DNA from: Alphaproteobacteria bacterium
GTDB taxonomy: Bacteria; Pseudomonadota; Alphaproteobacteria; ATCC43930; CGMCC-115725
DNA: 8,200 bases
Reading direction: 5' to 3'
Assembly (NCBI GenBank): GCA_019241915.1
Contig: JAFAWI010000472.1
Span: forward strand, 1 to 8,200
Numbering within the stretch: position 1 is the first letter of the stretch; each line of letters starts with the position of its first letter. Below are positions 1-7,167 of the stretch, piece after piece. Below the pieces are notes generated by a model, which worked only from the letters and a program-made list of their open reading frames with translations, was not told the origin of the DNA and did no database searches. Position numbers and translations under genes: made by a program.

Positions 1-815
1 GCACCGCGCTGACCGTCGGTCGGCTGCCGGCGATCGGCGATGCGGCGGCGCAATCCGGCCTGTCCGCCGGCAACGGCGTCACGCTGCACTCGCCGGGGCT
101 CAACATCGCCGCCAATATCGCCTCGGGCGGCGACAATACGATGGCGACGTCAAGCGGCCCGATCGCGGTCAACGGCCTGGTGACGCTGAGCTCGTCGCGC
201 AACATCGTGCTGTCGTCGGCGGGCGACTTCATCCAGACCGGCTCGCTTCTGGTGAACGGACCCGATCTGGTGGTCGGCACAACCGGGCTCGACGCATCGA
301 AGCTGGTGCCCAATACCGGCACCAACACCTTCACGCTGGGCAATCAGGTCGGTGCGATCGGCGGCATCATGGGTTCGTTCAGCGGCGGCATGGTGAGCTT
401 TACCGCATTGTCGCTGCCGACCGGGACGCTGATCTTGAGCGCGGGCACCGGCGCCATCACCGGCGCCAGCGTCAATGTCAATCAGCTCGGGGTGGTGATT
501 GGCGGCGGCCGCGCCGACCTCACCGGCAGCATCTCCGGCAATGCCACGACCACGGCGGCCGAGTTGGGCACCGCGTTCCCGATGCCGAGCAACGACTACC
601 GCTTCAACACCTGCGCAATCGGCTCGGTGTCATGTCTGGTGCTGCCGGCGCTGACCCCGATCCAGCCGCAGCTGATCACCAATTTCGAGGTGACCGTGAC
701 CCAGCCGGCCGCCGACGACCTCGACGCGCCGCTGACCAATATCTTCGACGAGAACCGGCTGTGCGACGAGCTGTACCGGACCTCGCCCGATCTCGCGCAG
801 AAGGTGTGCCAGTGA
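1..815 (+). CDS. Filamentous-haemagglutinin-like exoprotein, C-terminal part (5' end outside window)
   Basis: The frame is open from the left edge to the TGA at 813-815, giving 270 visible residues of a longer protein. The visible part is rich in Gly, Ala, Ser, Thr, Asn and Val, with short repeated strand-and-turn units such as LVTLSSSRNIVLSSAGDF and GTLILSAGTGAITGASV. This is typical of the right-handed beta-helix of FhaB-like exoproteins of two-partner secretion, or of related large adhesins. Such proteins are normally exported through an FhaC/ShlB-type outer-membrane transporter; no transporter gene lies in the window. No AT (autotransporter) beta-barrel is visible at the C-terminus, which favours two-partner secretion over type Va. 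The last ~75 residues depart from the helix pattern and hold four cysteines (codons at 612, 633, 762 and 807), unusual for this class. An ATG at 141 is internal, because the frame continues upstream without a stop. The stop overlaps the start of the next gene. The family call is fairly sure; substrate and adhesive role are unknown. Confidence 0.75.
   Translation, partial: TALTVGRLPAIGDAAAQSGLSAGNGVTLHSPGLNIAANIASGGDNTMATSSGPIAVNGLVTLSSSRNIVLSSAGDFIQTGSLLVNGPDLVVGTTGLDASKLVPNTGTNTFTLGNQVGAIGGIMGSFSGGMVSFTALSLPTGTLILSAGTGAITGASVNVNQLGVVIGGGRADLTGSISGNATTTAAELGTAFPMPSNDYRFNTCAIGSVSCLVLPALTPIQPQLITNFEVTVTQPAADDLDAPLTNIFDENRLCDELYRTSPDLAQKVCQ
799..804 (+). promoter_or_regulatory. Ribosome binding site for the CHAT lipoprotein gene
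   Basis: AGAAGG lies 7 bases before the GTG at 812, inside the last codons of the exoprotein gene. It supports the GTG as the start and suggests the same ribosomes may reinitiate after the TGA at 813-815. Confidence 0.6.
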
Positions 816-3800
816 GGCGAGGTTTTCTCGCGTCGCTGCTGTTTGCCGCGGCGGCCCTTGCGGGTTGCGAGAAGCCGCCGCCGGAAGCCTTTATCAGCAC
901 GTCGAAAGGCGAGGCAGGCCAGGCCGCCGCGGCGGTGCCGGTGGGCAACAACGACGCCGGCGAAGCGTGCCGCTATCAGCTCGCCGCGCCGGGCAGCACC
1001 GGCGTCTCCTCGCGGCGCGACGCGCTGCTCTATTGCGGTAATTGGGAGGAGCCGAGTGGCCGCATTTTCGATCTGGGCGACGCCGGCAGCACCGGCGGCG
1101 TCGGCTCGGTCGTCGCCTCGGGCACCTGGCGGGCTTATGTCGAGCAGCGCTTTGCCTGCGGCGCGCCGAGCTCGACCACCTTCGCCGGCGGCAGCGCGCA
1201 GATCCTGACCTGCACCCGACGCATCGGCGGCTGGCCGCATGTCGCGCTGGCCGCGGACGTCGGCGGACATGTGTTCGGCGCCGACGCGGTGCGACCGGCG
1301 CTGCCGGCGCTGCAGAGCGCCTTGGCGAGCCTCACCGGCCAAGCGGTCGCGGTTGCGGCGCCGCGCTCCGAGGCGCAGCGCATCATCGCCGAGCGAACCG
1401 TCGGCGGCGCGTTTGGGAGCGGCGACGAAGGCCGCTACTTCCAGCTGACCCGGCTGGGCGACGCCTACAACAATGTCGATGATCCGGCCGATGCCGAGCG
1501 CTCGTTCCGCGAGGCCTTGGCGATCCAGGAAAAGATCCTCGGCGCGAACGATCCCGGGCTGGCGCTGACGGTGATGAAGCTCGCCGCGCAGGTCGCGCAT
1601 GAGGGCAACGGGGCCGAAGCCGACCGGCTGCTGACGCGGGCCGAGCAGCTGGCCGGGAAGCGGCCCGACGCGCTGGTCCAGGCGCAGCTCAACTACTATC
1701 GCGCGGTCACCAGCGCCTATGAAGGCAAGGCGCAGGACGCGCTGGCGCAGTCGCAGGTCGCGGAGCAATCGTTTACCCGGCTGGTGCCCGACGCGGTGGC
1801 GCGGGCGCAAGCGCCGGCACGCAAGGCGGCGCCGTCGCCGTTCGAGGCGGTGCTGAGCGACGATTCGGCGAGCGCGACGCAGGAGCGGACGGCGCTGTCG
1901 GGTCTCGCGGAAGCGATCCGGCTGCATGCGACGCTGCTGCTGCAGAATGGCAAGAACGCTGAGGCGGTGGCGCTCGGGCAGCGCGCGGAACAGCTGCTGC
2001 GGGCCAACGGGCTCGCAGTCTCCAGCACCGGTGCGCGGTCGCTGCGCCTCCTCGCCAGCAACCAGGCGATCGGCGGCAACTTCGTCGCGGCAAGCGGCAT
2101 CACCACGCAGGCGACGCAGGTGTTCGAGACGGTGGTGCCGGGCACCCATCCCGATGCCGAAAGCCTGCTGCGCCAGGGCGCCTACCAGGCGCGCGCGAAG
2201 CAAATGAGCGAGGCGCGCGACAGCTTCCGCCGGGCCGGCGAGATATTGTCGAGGCCGAGCTATCAGGGCGATGTCAGCGTGCCGCCGGAACTGGTGCTGC
2301 CGTGGCTCGAAACGCTGCAGGCGACCAATGCGCCGGCGCCGGAAATGTTCCAGGCGGCGCAGTTCGGCCAGAGCGGCCAGACCGCAGCGCTGATCGCCCA
2401 GGCGACGGCGCGCCTGGTCGCCGGCGACCCCAAGGTCGCCGACGCGATCCGGGCCTACCAGGACCGCAAGCGCGATTTCGAGCAGCTTCAGGGCGAGCGC
2501 GACCGAGCGGTCGCCGACAACGCCGGCGCCGATCGGATCGGCGCCGTCGACAAGCGGATCGAACAAGCCAAGCAGGCGCAGAACGAGGCGGAGCAGGCGA
2601 TCCTGGCGGCCGCGCCGCAATATCTGAAGGCGGTCGAAAAACCGGCGGGCCTCGACGAGGTACGGGCGCTGCTCGGGCCGAACGAAGCGTTTGTCATGTT
2701 CTTTGTCGCCAACGAAGGCAGCTTCGGGTTTGTTGTCCGGCAGGGCGGCACGACCGCCTATCCGATCCCGATGCGACGCCTCGAGATCGCGCAGATGATC
2801 AACCGCCTGCGCGACACCACGATCGTCAAGCCGGCCGGCATCCCGACCCCCGATTTCGGCGTGTCCTACAAGCTGTATTCGGCGCTGTTCGGCCCGGCCG
2901 AAAAGCAGCTGCAGGGCGTCGACCGGATCACCATTGCGGCCAACGGCGACCTGTTGCGCTACCCGCTCGAAGCCCTGGTCACCCAGGCCAATGCCAAGGA
3001 CGACAACGGCGACTACCGCAAGGTGCCGTTCCTGGTGCGCCAGGCGGCGCTGACCTACGTCCCGTCGCCGCGCATCCTGGTCAATATCCGCCAAGGGCGC
3101 AACGCCTCGACGGCCAGCCGTTCGTTTATCGGCTTCGGCGACTTCCAGCCGGCGACGCAGGCGCAACTGGCGGCGTCGTTTCCGCCCGACCGCTGCCGCG
3201 ACGACCTCGCCGCGCTGTCGGCGCTGCCAAAACTGCCGGAGACACGCACCCAGGTAACGACGATCGCGCAGCAGATGGGCGGCGGCACCGCGGTGGTCGG
3301 CGAGGAGTTCACCAAGCAGCGCCTCGCGCAATCCGATGTCGGGCAGTACCACATCGTGCTGCTGGCGACGCATGCCTTCTTGCCCGACAGTCTGCGCTGC
3401 TTCTCGGAGCCGGCGATCACGGTTTCGGTGCCGCCGCGGGCGCCCAATGCCGATTCCGAGTTTCTGCGGACGGGCGATATCGACCAGCTCAAGCTCAACG
3501 CCGATCTGGTGGCGCTGTCGGCCTGCGACACGGCGGGCAGCGGCGCGGTGGGCGAAAGCCTTTCCGGGTTGGCGCGGTCGTTCTTCCGCGCCGGCGCACA
3601 TGGGCTGTTGGTGACGCATTGGCCGATCGTGACCGGGGCCGCCGTACCGCTGATGATCGGCACATTCGGCTCGCAGGGCGGCGCGCGGGATTCCGCGCAG
3701 GCCTTGCGCGCCGCGCAGCTCAAGGTGATCGACACGGCCGGCAGCTCGCAGCAGGCGCCGGTCGAGATCTCGCACCCCAATTACTGGGCCGGTTTCGTGC

Positions 3801-3838
3801 TGATCGGCGACGGCGTCAGGGGCGGCCCCGGCGCCTAG
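812..3838 (+). CDS. TPR-CHAT lipoprotein, putative caspase-like cysteine peptidase
   Basis: This is a complete 1008-residue protein. The GTG start at 812 is chosen because it gives a textbook lipoprotein signal (MRRGFLASLLFAAAALAGC, lipid Cys19), has a Shine-Dalgarno, and overlaps the upstream stop as GTGA; an open frame back to 632 lies inside the exoprotein gene. After Cys19 come Glu-Lys, not Asp, so by the Lol rule it may go to the outer membrane (rule known from enterobacteria). Layout: a domain at ~45-170 with Cys53, 75, 116 and 134; TPR-like helix pairs at ~205-325 and ~360-480; a coiled coil at ~545-605; a CHAT domain at ~615-1005. CHAT motifs are ATH with His854 and LSACDT with Cys905, followed by GLARSFFRAGAHGLLVTHWP and a terminal HPNYWAGFVLIGDG. 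CHAT domains belong to the caspase/separase clan and often cleave partner proteins. The coupled exoprotein is a candidate partner or substrate. Family call is strong; proteolytic activity and target are inferred. Confidence 0.9.
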   Translation: MRRGFLASLLFAAAALAGCEKPPPEAFISTSKGEAGQAAAAVPVGNNDAGEACRYQLAAPGSTGVSSRRDALLYCGNWEEPSGRIFDLGDAGSTGGVGSVVASGTWRAYVEQRFACGAPSSTTFAGGSAQILTCTRRIGGWPHVALAADVGGHVFGADAVRPALPALQSALASLTGQAVAVAAPRSEAQRIIAERTVGGAFGSGDEGRYFQLTRLGDAYNNVDDPADAERSFREALAIQEKILGANDPGLALTVMKLAAQVAHEGNGAEADRLLTRAEQLAGKRPDALVQAQLNYYRAVTSAYEGKAQDALAQSQVAEQSFTRLVPDAVARAQAPARKAAPSPFEAVLSDDSASATQERTALSGLAEAIRLHATLLLQNGKNAEAVALGQRAEQLLRANGLAVSSTGARSLRLLASNQAIGGNFVAASGITTQATQVFETVVPGTHPDAESLLRQGAYQARAKQMSEARDSFRRAGEILSRPSYQGDVSVPPELVLPWLETLQATNAPAPEMFQAAQFGQSGQTAALIAQATARLVAGDPKVADAIRAYQDRKRDFEQLQGERDRAVADNAGADRIGAVDKRIEQAKQAQNEAEQAILAAAPQYLKAVEKPAGLDEVRALLGPNEAFVMFFVANEGSFGFVVRQGGTTAYPIPMRRLEIAQMINRLRDTTIVKPAGIPTPDFGVSYKLYSALFGPAEKQLQGVDRITIAANGDLLRYPLEALVTQANAKDDNGDYRKVPFLVRQAALTYVPSPRILVNIRQGRNASTASRSFIGFGDFQPATQAQLAASFPPDRCRDDLAALSALPKLPETRTQVTTIAQQMGGGTAVVGEEFTKQRLAQSDVGQYHIVLLATHAFLPDSLRCFSEPAITVSVPPRAPNADSEFLRTGDIDQLKLNADLVALSACDTAGSGAVGESLSGLARSFFRAGAHGLLVTHWPIVTGAAVPLMIGTFGSQGGARDSAQALRAAQLKVIDTAGSSQQAPVEISHPNYWAGFVLIGDGVRGGPGA
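2524..2546. repeat. Near-perfect 23-base palindrome inside the CHAT gene
   Basis: Two 11-base arms (2524-2534 and 2536-2546) are exact reverse complements around a single central G at 2535. It lies in the coiled-coil coding part (residues ~571-579, GADRIGA). It may be chance in GC-rich coding DNA, or a protein-binding or cruciform site. Confidence 0.4.
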
Positions 3839-3849
3839 ATTGGGGCCGC
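3822..3849. terminator. Inverted repeat at the convergent gene junction, possible terminator
   Basis: GCGGCCCC (3822-3829) and GGGGCCGC (3842-3849) form a perfect 8-bp, all-GC stem with a 12-base loop. It covers the end of the CHAT gene (stop 3836-3838) and the short gap before the stop of the binding-protein gene on the other strand. Its position suits a bidirectional terminator, but no T-run follows on either strand, so a classical intrinsic terminator is not shown. Confidence 0.3.
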
Positions 3850-3856
3850 GGCATCG

Positions 3857-5368
3857 TCACGAGCCGATCTTCATTCCCGCAAGGCGGATCAGCCCGTCCG
3901 GGTTCGGGACAAAGCCGCCGACCTTGCGGCTGATGCCCCACAGCCATTTGAAGTGGTACAGCACCAGCTCCGGCCGCGCCGCGAGATAGATATCGGCGGC
4001 GTTGGCGTAGAGCTTCGCCCGATCGGCGGCCTCGGTCGTCCGGCGGGCGTCGTCGAGGTTCTTGTCGAGCTGGGGATCGCAATACTTGCCCCAGTTGAGA
4101 AAACCGTCGCAGGCGATCCAGATCGCGATATTGCCGTCGGGGTCGGGGCGCCCGCTCCAGATCGCCAGCGCCGCCTGATAATTGCCGGCGCTGTTGTTCT
4201 GCACCATGGTTGCCGCTTCGGTCGCCTGGATCTTCATCTCGAACCCGGCTTCGGCCGCCATCGCCTGCAGCGTCTGCGCCACCTGCAGATCGGTGGTGTT
4301 GTTGCCCGAGGTGAGCGTGAAAGCGGGGTGCGGTACACCCGCGTCGGCCAGCAGCTTTTTCGCCGCGGCGACATCGCGCGCCGGCACCGGATGCGCCGCA
4401 TCCCAATAGCGCGACCCCGGCGCCTCGAATTGGTTTGACGGCACGAACTGGCCCTCGAACACGACGTCATTGAGGATGTTGCGGTCGATCGACAGCTCGA
4501 ACGCCTCGCGCACGCGTTTGTCCTTGCCGAGCGGGTTGTCGGCCGCGGCGCCGTTGTTGAGGTTGATCGACAACAGATTGTAGCCGAGCGCGGTGATGTC
4601 GACGTATTGCAGCGCCGGGTCCGCCTTGACTGCGGCGACATCGTGCGCCGACAGCCGGTCGATGATGTCGAACCCGCCCGAGCGCAAGCCCGCGAGGCGC
4701 ACCGTGGTGTCGGGCACCGGCGTATAGGTCACCCGCTCGATCGTGTACGGCGCGGGGTTCCAGTATTTGTCAAAGCGCTCGAGCACGATGCGCTCCTGCG
4801 CCACCCGCTCGACGAACCTGTAGGGCCCGGCGCAAACCGGCCCGGTCGCGATCTTGTCGCCGAGCGCGGCGAGCGCCGTCGGCGACATCATCATGCCCGC
4901 CCGGTCGGCAAGCACCGCCAGCAACGGCGCGTAGGGTTGGGTCAGCTCGATCCGCACGGTCAGCGGATCGACCACGGCGACATTGGCGATCGGCTTCACC
5001 TCGCCCTTGCGGCGGCTCTCCGGCGCGGTGCGGTAGCGGTCGAGGTTGGTCTTTACCGCCGCGGCATCGAGCCTGGTGCCGTCATGGAACACGACGCCGT
5101 CGCGCAGCTTGAGCGTCAGCGCCGTGTTGTCGGGCGCCCAGCTCCATTCGGTCGCGAGCTGCGGGACAAAGCGCATATCGGGCGCGAGGTCGATCAGCTT
5201 GTCGCACATCGCGGCAAAGACCTCGCGCCCGACAAAGCTGCCGCCTTGCGCCGGATCGAGCAGGTCGGGGTCTTCGTTGAGCGCGATGCGCAAATCCGCG
5301 GCGGCGCCGATCTGCGGCGCTCCGGCGAGCAGCGCCAGCGCAAGCAGCAGACGCGCAGCGACGGCCAT
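3857..5368 (-). CDS. ABC transporter substrate-binding protein, family 5 (peptide/nickel type)
   Basis: This 503-residue protein matches the usual length of DppA/OppA-type periplasmic binding proteins. A signal peptide covers ~1-24 (hydrophobic LLLALALLAG, then an Ala-rich cleavage site before DLRIAL); no lipobox is present. The family region is visible as LKLRDGVVFHDGTRLDAAAV (~87-106), followed by GPVCAGPYRF (~177-185) and the late CDGFLNWGKYCDPQLD segment (~420-435). Cys420 and Cys430 could pair. Such proteins capture peptides, peptide-like molecules, metals or opines and deliver them to a membrane permease; sequence alone does not fix the ligand. The ATG lies 9 bases after the stop of the glycosyltransferase gene, so it is probably the last gene of that operon. 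Its Shine-Dalgarno is weak, which fits coupling. No permease or ATPase gene is in view and the next gene is convergent, so the rest of the transporter is upstream of the window, elsewhere, or absent. Confidence 0.92.
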   Translation of the reverse strand: MAVAARLLLALALLAGAPQIGAAADLRIALNEDPDLLDPAQGGSFVGREVFAAMCDKLIDLAPDMRFVPQLATEWSWAPDNTALTLKLRDGVVFHDGTRLDAAAVKTNLDRYRTAPESRRKGEVKPIANVAVVDPLTVRIELTQPYAPLLAVLADRAGMMMSPTALAALGDKIATGPVCAGPYRFVERVAQERIVLERFDKYWNPAPYTIERVTYTPVPDTTVRLAGLRSGGFDIIDRLSAHDVAAVKADPALQYVDITALGYNLLSINLNNGAAADNPLGKDKRVREAFELSIDRNILNDVVFEGQFVPSNQFEAPGSRYWDAAHPVPARDVAAAKKLLADAGVPHPAFTLTSGNNTTDLQVAQTLQAMAAEAGFEMKIQATEAATMVQNNSAGNYQAALAIWSGRPDPDGNIAIWIACDGFLNWGKYCDPQLDKNLDDARRTTEAADRAKLYANAADIYLAARPELVLYHFKWLWGISRKVGGFVPNPDGLIRLAGMKIGS

Positions 5369-5377
5369 TGCGACGCT

Positions 5378-6376
5378 CTAGCCGCGCCGCCGCTGCAGCC
5401 GCACCGGCGGTGCGGGCTCGGCGGCGGGCGTCGGCATCGCCTGCGTCACCGAGCGGACCACCGCCTGCGGCTTGCGGTTGGCGGTCAGGTACAACCGGCC
5501 GAGATACTCGCCGACGATGCCGAGGATCATCAGCTGCACTCCCGACAGCAGCAGCACCGCCACAAACAGCGAGGCCCATCCGGCCGGCGGTGCGAAAAAC
5601 AGCGCCTCGACGATCGCGCCGAGTCCACCGAGCCCGCCGATCACGCTCAGGGCAAACCCGGTCAGCGTGCTGATGCGCAGCGGCATCACCGAGAAGTTGA
5701 CAAACATGCTCATCCACAGCCGCAGCAGCCGGCGCAGCGTATAATTGCTGCGGCCGACCGCGCGCGGCAGATGGCGCACCATCAGCCGGTCGATCTTTTG
5801 CGTCACCTGCAGGATCAGGCCGTCGACGTAAGGGAAGGGGCCGTCATAGCGGGTGATCTCGCGCACGGTAAACGCGCTCATGCAGCGGAAGCTCGACAGA
5901 TAGAGCCCTTTCGGCTTGTCGAGCACAAAGCCCGCGACCCAATTGGTGAAGGCGCTGCCGAGGTTGCGCCAGCGCGCATGCTGCTTTTCGTCGTAATAGG
6001 TGTAGACGACATCGGCGCCGCTCTGCTGTGCATACGCCAGCAGCCGGGCAACCTCCTCGGGCGGGTTTTGCAGGTCGTCGTCCATGTTGATGACATGCGC
6101 ACCGCGTGTGTGGCGCAGACCGGTCATCACCGCGTTGTGCTCGCCGTAATTGCGTGCGTGGTCGACGAGGATGATCGGCACCCTCGCGCGGGCGACCAAT
6201 TCCCGGCAGACGGTGAGGCTGTCGTCGGGGCTCCCGTCATTGACCAGCACGATCTCGTGCCCGCCGGGGATGTCCAGCGCCTCGAGCGCTTCGACCAGTT
6301 CGGCGATGCTGTCGGCGCCGTTGTAGACGGGGATGACAATCGACAGCGCGGGCGCTTTGGATTGCGGTTCAGTCAT
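5378..6376 (-). CDS. GT2 family glycosyltransferase, GtrB/ArnC/DPM1-like (polyprenyl-phosphate)
   Basis: This protein has 332 residues. The start is the ATG at 6376, preceded by GGAGG 6 bases away; translation from an ATG-like codon as far up as 6487 would add 37 Arg-rich residues ahead of the conserved ALSIVIPVYNG and lie inside the upstream gene. The GT-A fold is visible in order: SIVIPVYNG (~12-20), VNDGS (45-49) and the metal/nucleotide-binding MDDDLQNP (~98-105, Asp99-101). A linker with RSNYTLRRL precedes two membrane helices at ~238-262 and ~267-290, the second ending in GEYLGRLY, as in GtrB, ArnC and YkcC-like enzymes. These transfer a sugar from a nucleotide donor to undecaprenyl phosphate at the inner face of the cytoplasmic membrane. 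The tail (~305-332) is Pro/Ala/Arg rich. The start overlaps the methyltransferase stop by 8 bases (ATGACTGA). A GT39 enzyme encoded two genes upstream is a natural user of its product. The sugar is not known. Confidence 0.92.
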   Translation of the reverse strand: MTEPQSKAPALSIVIPVYNGADSIAELVEALEALDIPGGHEIVLVNDGSPDDSLTVCRELVARARVPIILVDHARNYGEHNAVMTGLRHTRGAHVINMDDDLQNPPEEVARLLAYAQQSGADVVYTYYDEKQHARWRNLGSAFTNWVAGFVLDKPKGLYLSSFRCMSAFTVREITRYDGPFPYVDGLILQVTQKIDRLMVRHLPRAVGRSNYTLRRLLRLWMSMFVNFSVMPLRISTLTGFALSVIGGLGGLGAIVEALFFAPPAGWASLFVAVLLLSGVQLMILGIVGEYLGRLYLTANRKPQAVVRSVTQAMPTPAAEPAPPVRLQRRRG

Positions 6377-7136
6377 TTGTCGCCTCCGCCTTTGCGGCGA
6401 CCGCCAATATCGACCCGCCAAACGGCAGTCGCAGGCCCGCCGCGAACAGGCCTCGCTCGACCCCCGTCGCGGCGCGGCACAACGCATCGACCATCGCCGG
6501 CTGGCGGCGCACGTCGCTGCCGCCGCCGGGCAGCAGCTTTCGGGTTACGACCATGGCCGGAAACAACAGCATGTTCCAATAGCTGGCGAAGACGGGCTGC
6601 AAGCCGGCGGCGCGCAGCAGCCGCAGCACCTGCCGGCGGGTATAGCGGCGCGCATTGTAGACCGCCGCGTCGTGCCGCGACATCAGCCAGCGATAGGCGG
6701 GCAGGTTGACGATCAGGATGCCGCCGGCAGTCAGGCAGCGCTGGAACTGTTCGAGCGCACGCCGCTCGTCCACGCCGCGGTGGCACAGCACATCGACGCT
6801 GACGATGGCGGCAAAGGCGCCATCGTCAAACGGCAGGGTATCGACCGAACCGCGACACACCGGGCGGCCGCTCTTGTCCATTGCCCAGCGGCAGGCGGTC
6901 TCACTGGCGTCGAGGCCGACCGCCGCGCTGTCGGGATGTTCGCGCGCCAGCCGCGCCAACAGTCCGCCGGTGCCGCAACCGGCGTCGAGCAGCCGGCCGT
7001 CGGGCGCCAGCCGCCGATACAACCGCAGGACATTGGCGTGGACCGCGGCGAACCACCACAACCGATCTTCGGTCTGGCGCAACCGCTCGTATTCGACCTG
7101 TTCCAGGCGCTCTCTCCGACGCCGCCGGCCGCCCAC
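6369..7136 (-). CDS. Class I SAM-dependent methyltransferase
   Basis: From the GTG at 7136 the protein has 255 residues. SAM-binding motif I is LLDAGCGTGG (~49-58), the acidic residue ending strand 2 is Asp76 in VGLDAS, and a motif II/III-like stretch reads SVDTLPFDDGAFAAIVSVDV (~97-116). The N-terminal YERLRQTEDRLWWFAAVHANVL resembles a helix seen before motif I in many methyltransferases of cell-surface and glycan clusters. The acceptor is unknown; a sugar, lipid or quinone-like substrate cannot be told apart here. Start choice is uncertain. The frame is open back to 7580, but that part overlaps the upstream gene and has no domain character. GTG at 7136 leaves a 31-base gap after the upstream stop and adds an Arg-rich leader (five Arg in a row); TTG at 7082 is an alternative but would cut into the conserved helix. 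It overlaps the GT2 gene by 8 bases, so the two are very probably co-translated. Confidence 0.85.
   Translation of the reverse strand: MGGRRRRRERLEQVEYERLRQTEDRLWWFAAVHANVLRLYRRLAPDGRLLDAGCGTGGLLARLAREHPDSAAVGLDASETACRWAMDKSGRPVCRGSVDTLPFDDGAFAAIVSVDVLCHRGVDERRALEQFQRCLTAGGILIVNLPAYRWLMSRHDAAVYNARRYTRRQVLRLLRAAGLQPVFASYWNMLLFPAMVVTRKLLPGGGSDVRRQPAMVDALCRAATGVERGLFAAGLRLPFGGSILAVAAKAEATND
6383..6387 (-). promoter_or_regulatory. Strong ribosome binding site for the GT2 gene
   Basis: On the minus strand this reads GGAGG, 6 bases before the ATG at 6376 and inside the end of the methyltransferase gene. It decides the start in favour of this ATG over upstream in-frame codons. Confidence 0.75.
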
Positions 7137-7167
7137 AACGCCGCCGGCGATCGTGCTATTCCGCCCG

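Noticed and set aside
448..469. Short direct repeat of ACCGGCGCC in the exoprotein gene
   Set aside because: Two 9-base copies encoding a TGA-TGA turn repeat, expected of beta-helix coding sequence; not a mobile or CRISPR-like repeat.
596..3775. Minus-strand open frame of 1059 codons opposite the CHAT gene
   Set aside because: The translation is Arg-rich with no domain, and it is explained by codon-position GC bias of the plus-strand gene, which has a clear family match.
2302..3933. Plus-strand open frame of 543 codons in another phase of the CHAT gene
   Set aside because: Arg/Gly/Ala-rich translation without recognisable motifs; overlaps the well-supported CHAT domain.
6377..6487. Extended N-terminus for the GT2 protein
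   Set aside because: Adds 37 Arg-rich residues before the conserved GT2 start and lies inside the methyltransferase; the ATG at 6376 has a strong GGAGG.
4607..6709. Plus-strand open frame of 700 codons opposite the binding-protein, GT2 and methyltransferase genes
   Set aside because: It spans three well-supported minus-strand genes, is rich in Arg, His and Gln, and shows no domain; a GC-bias shadow.
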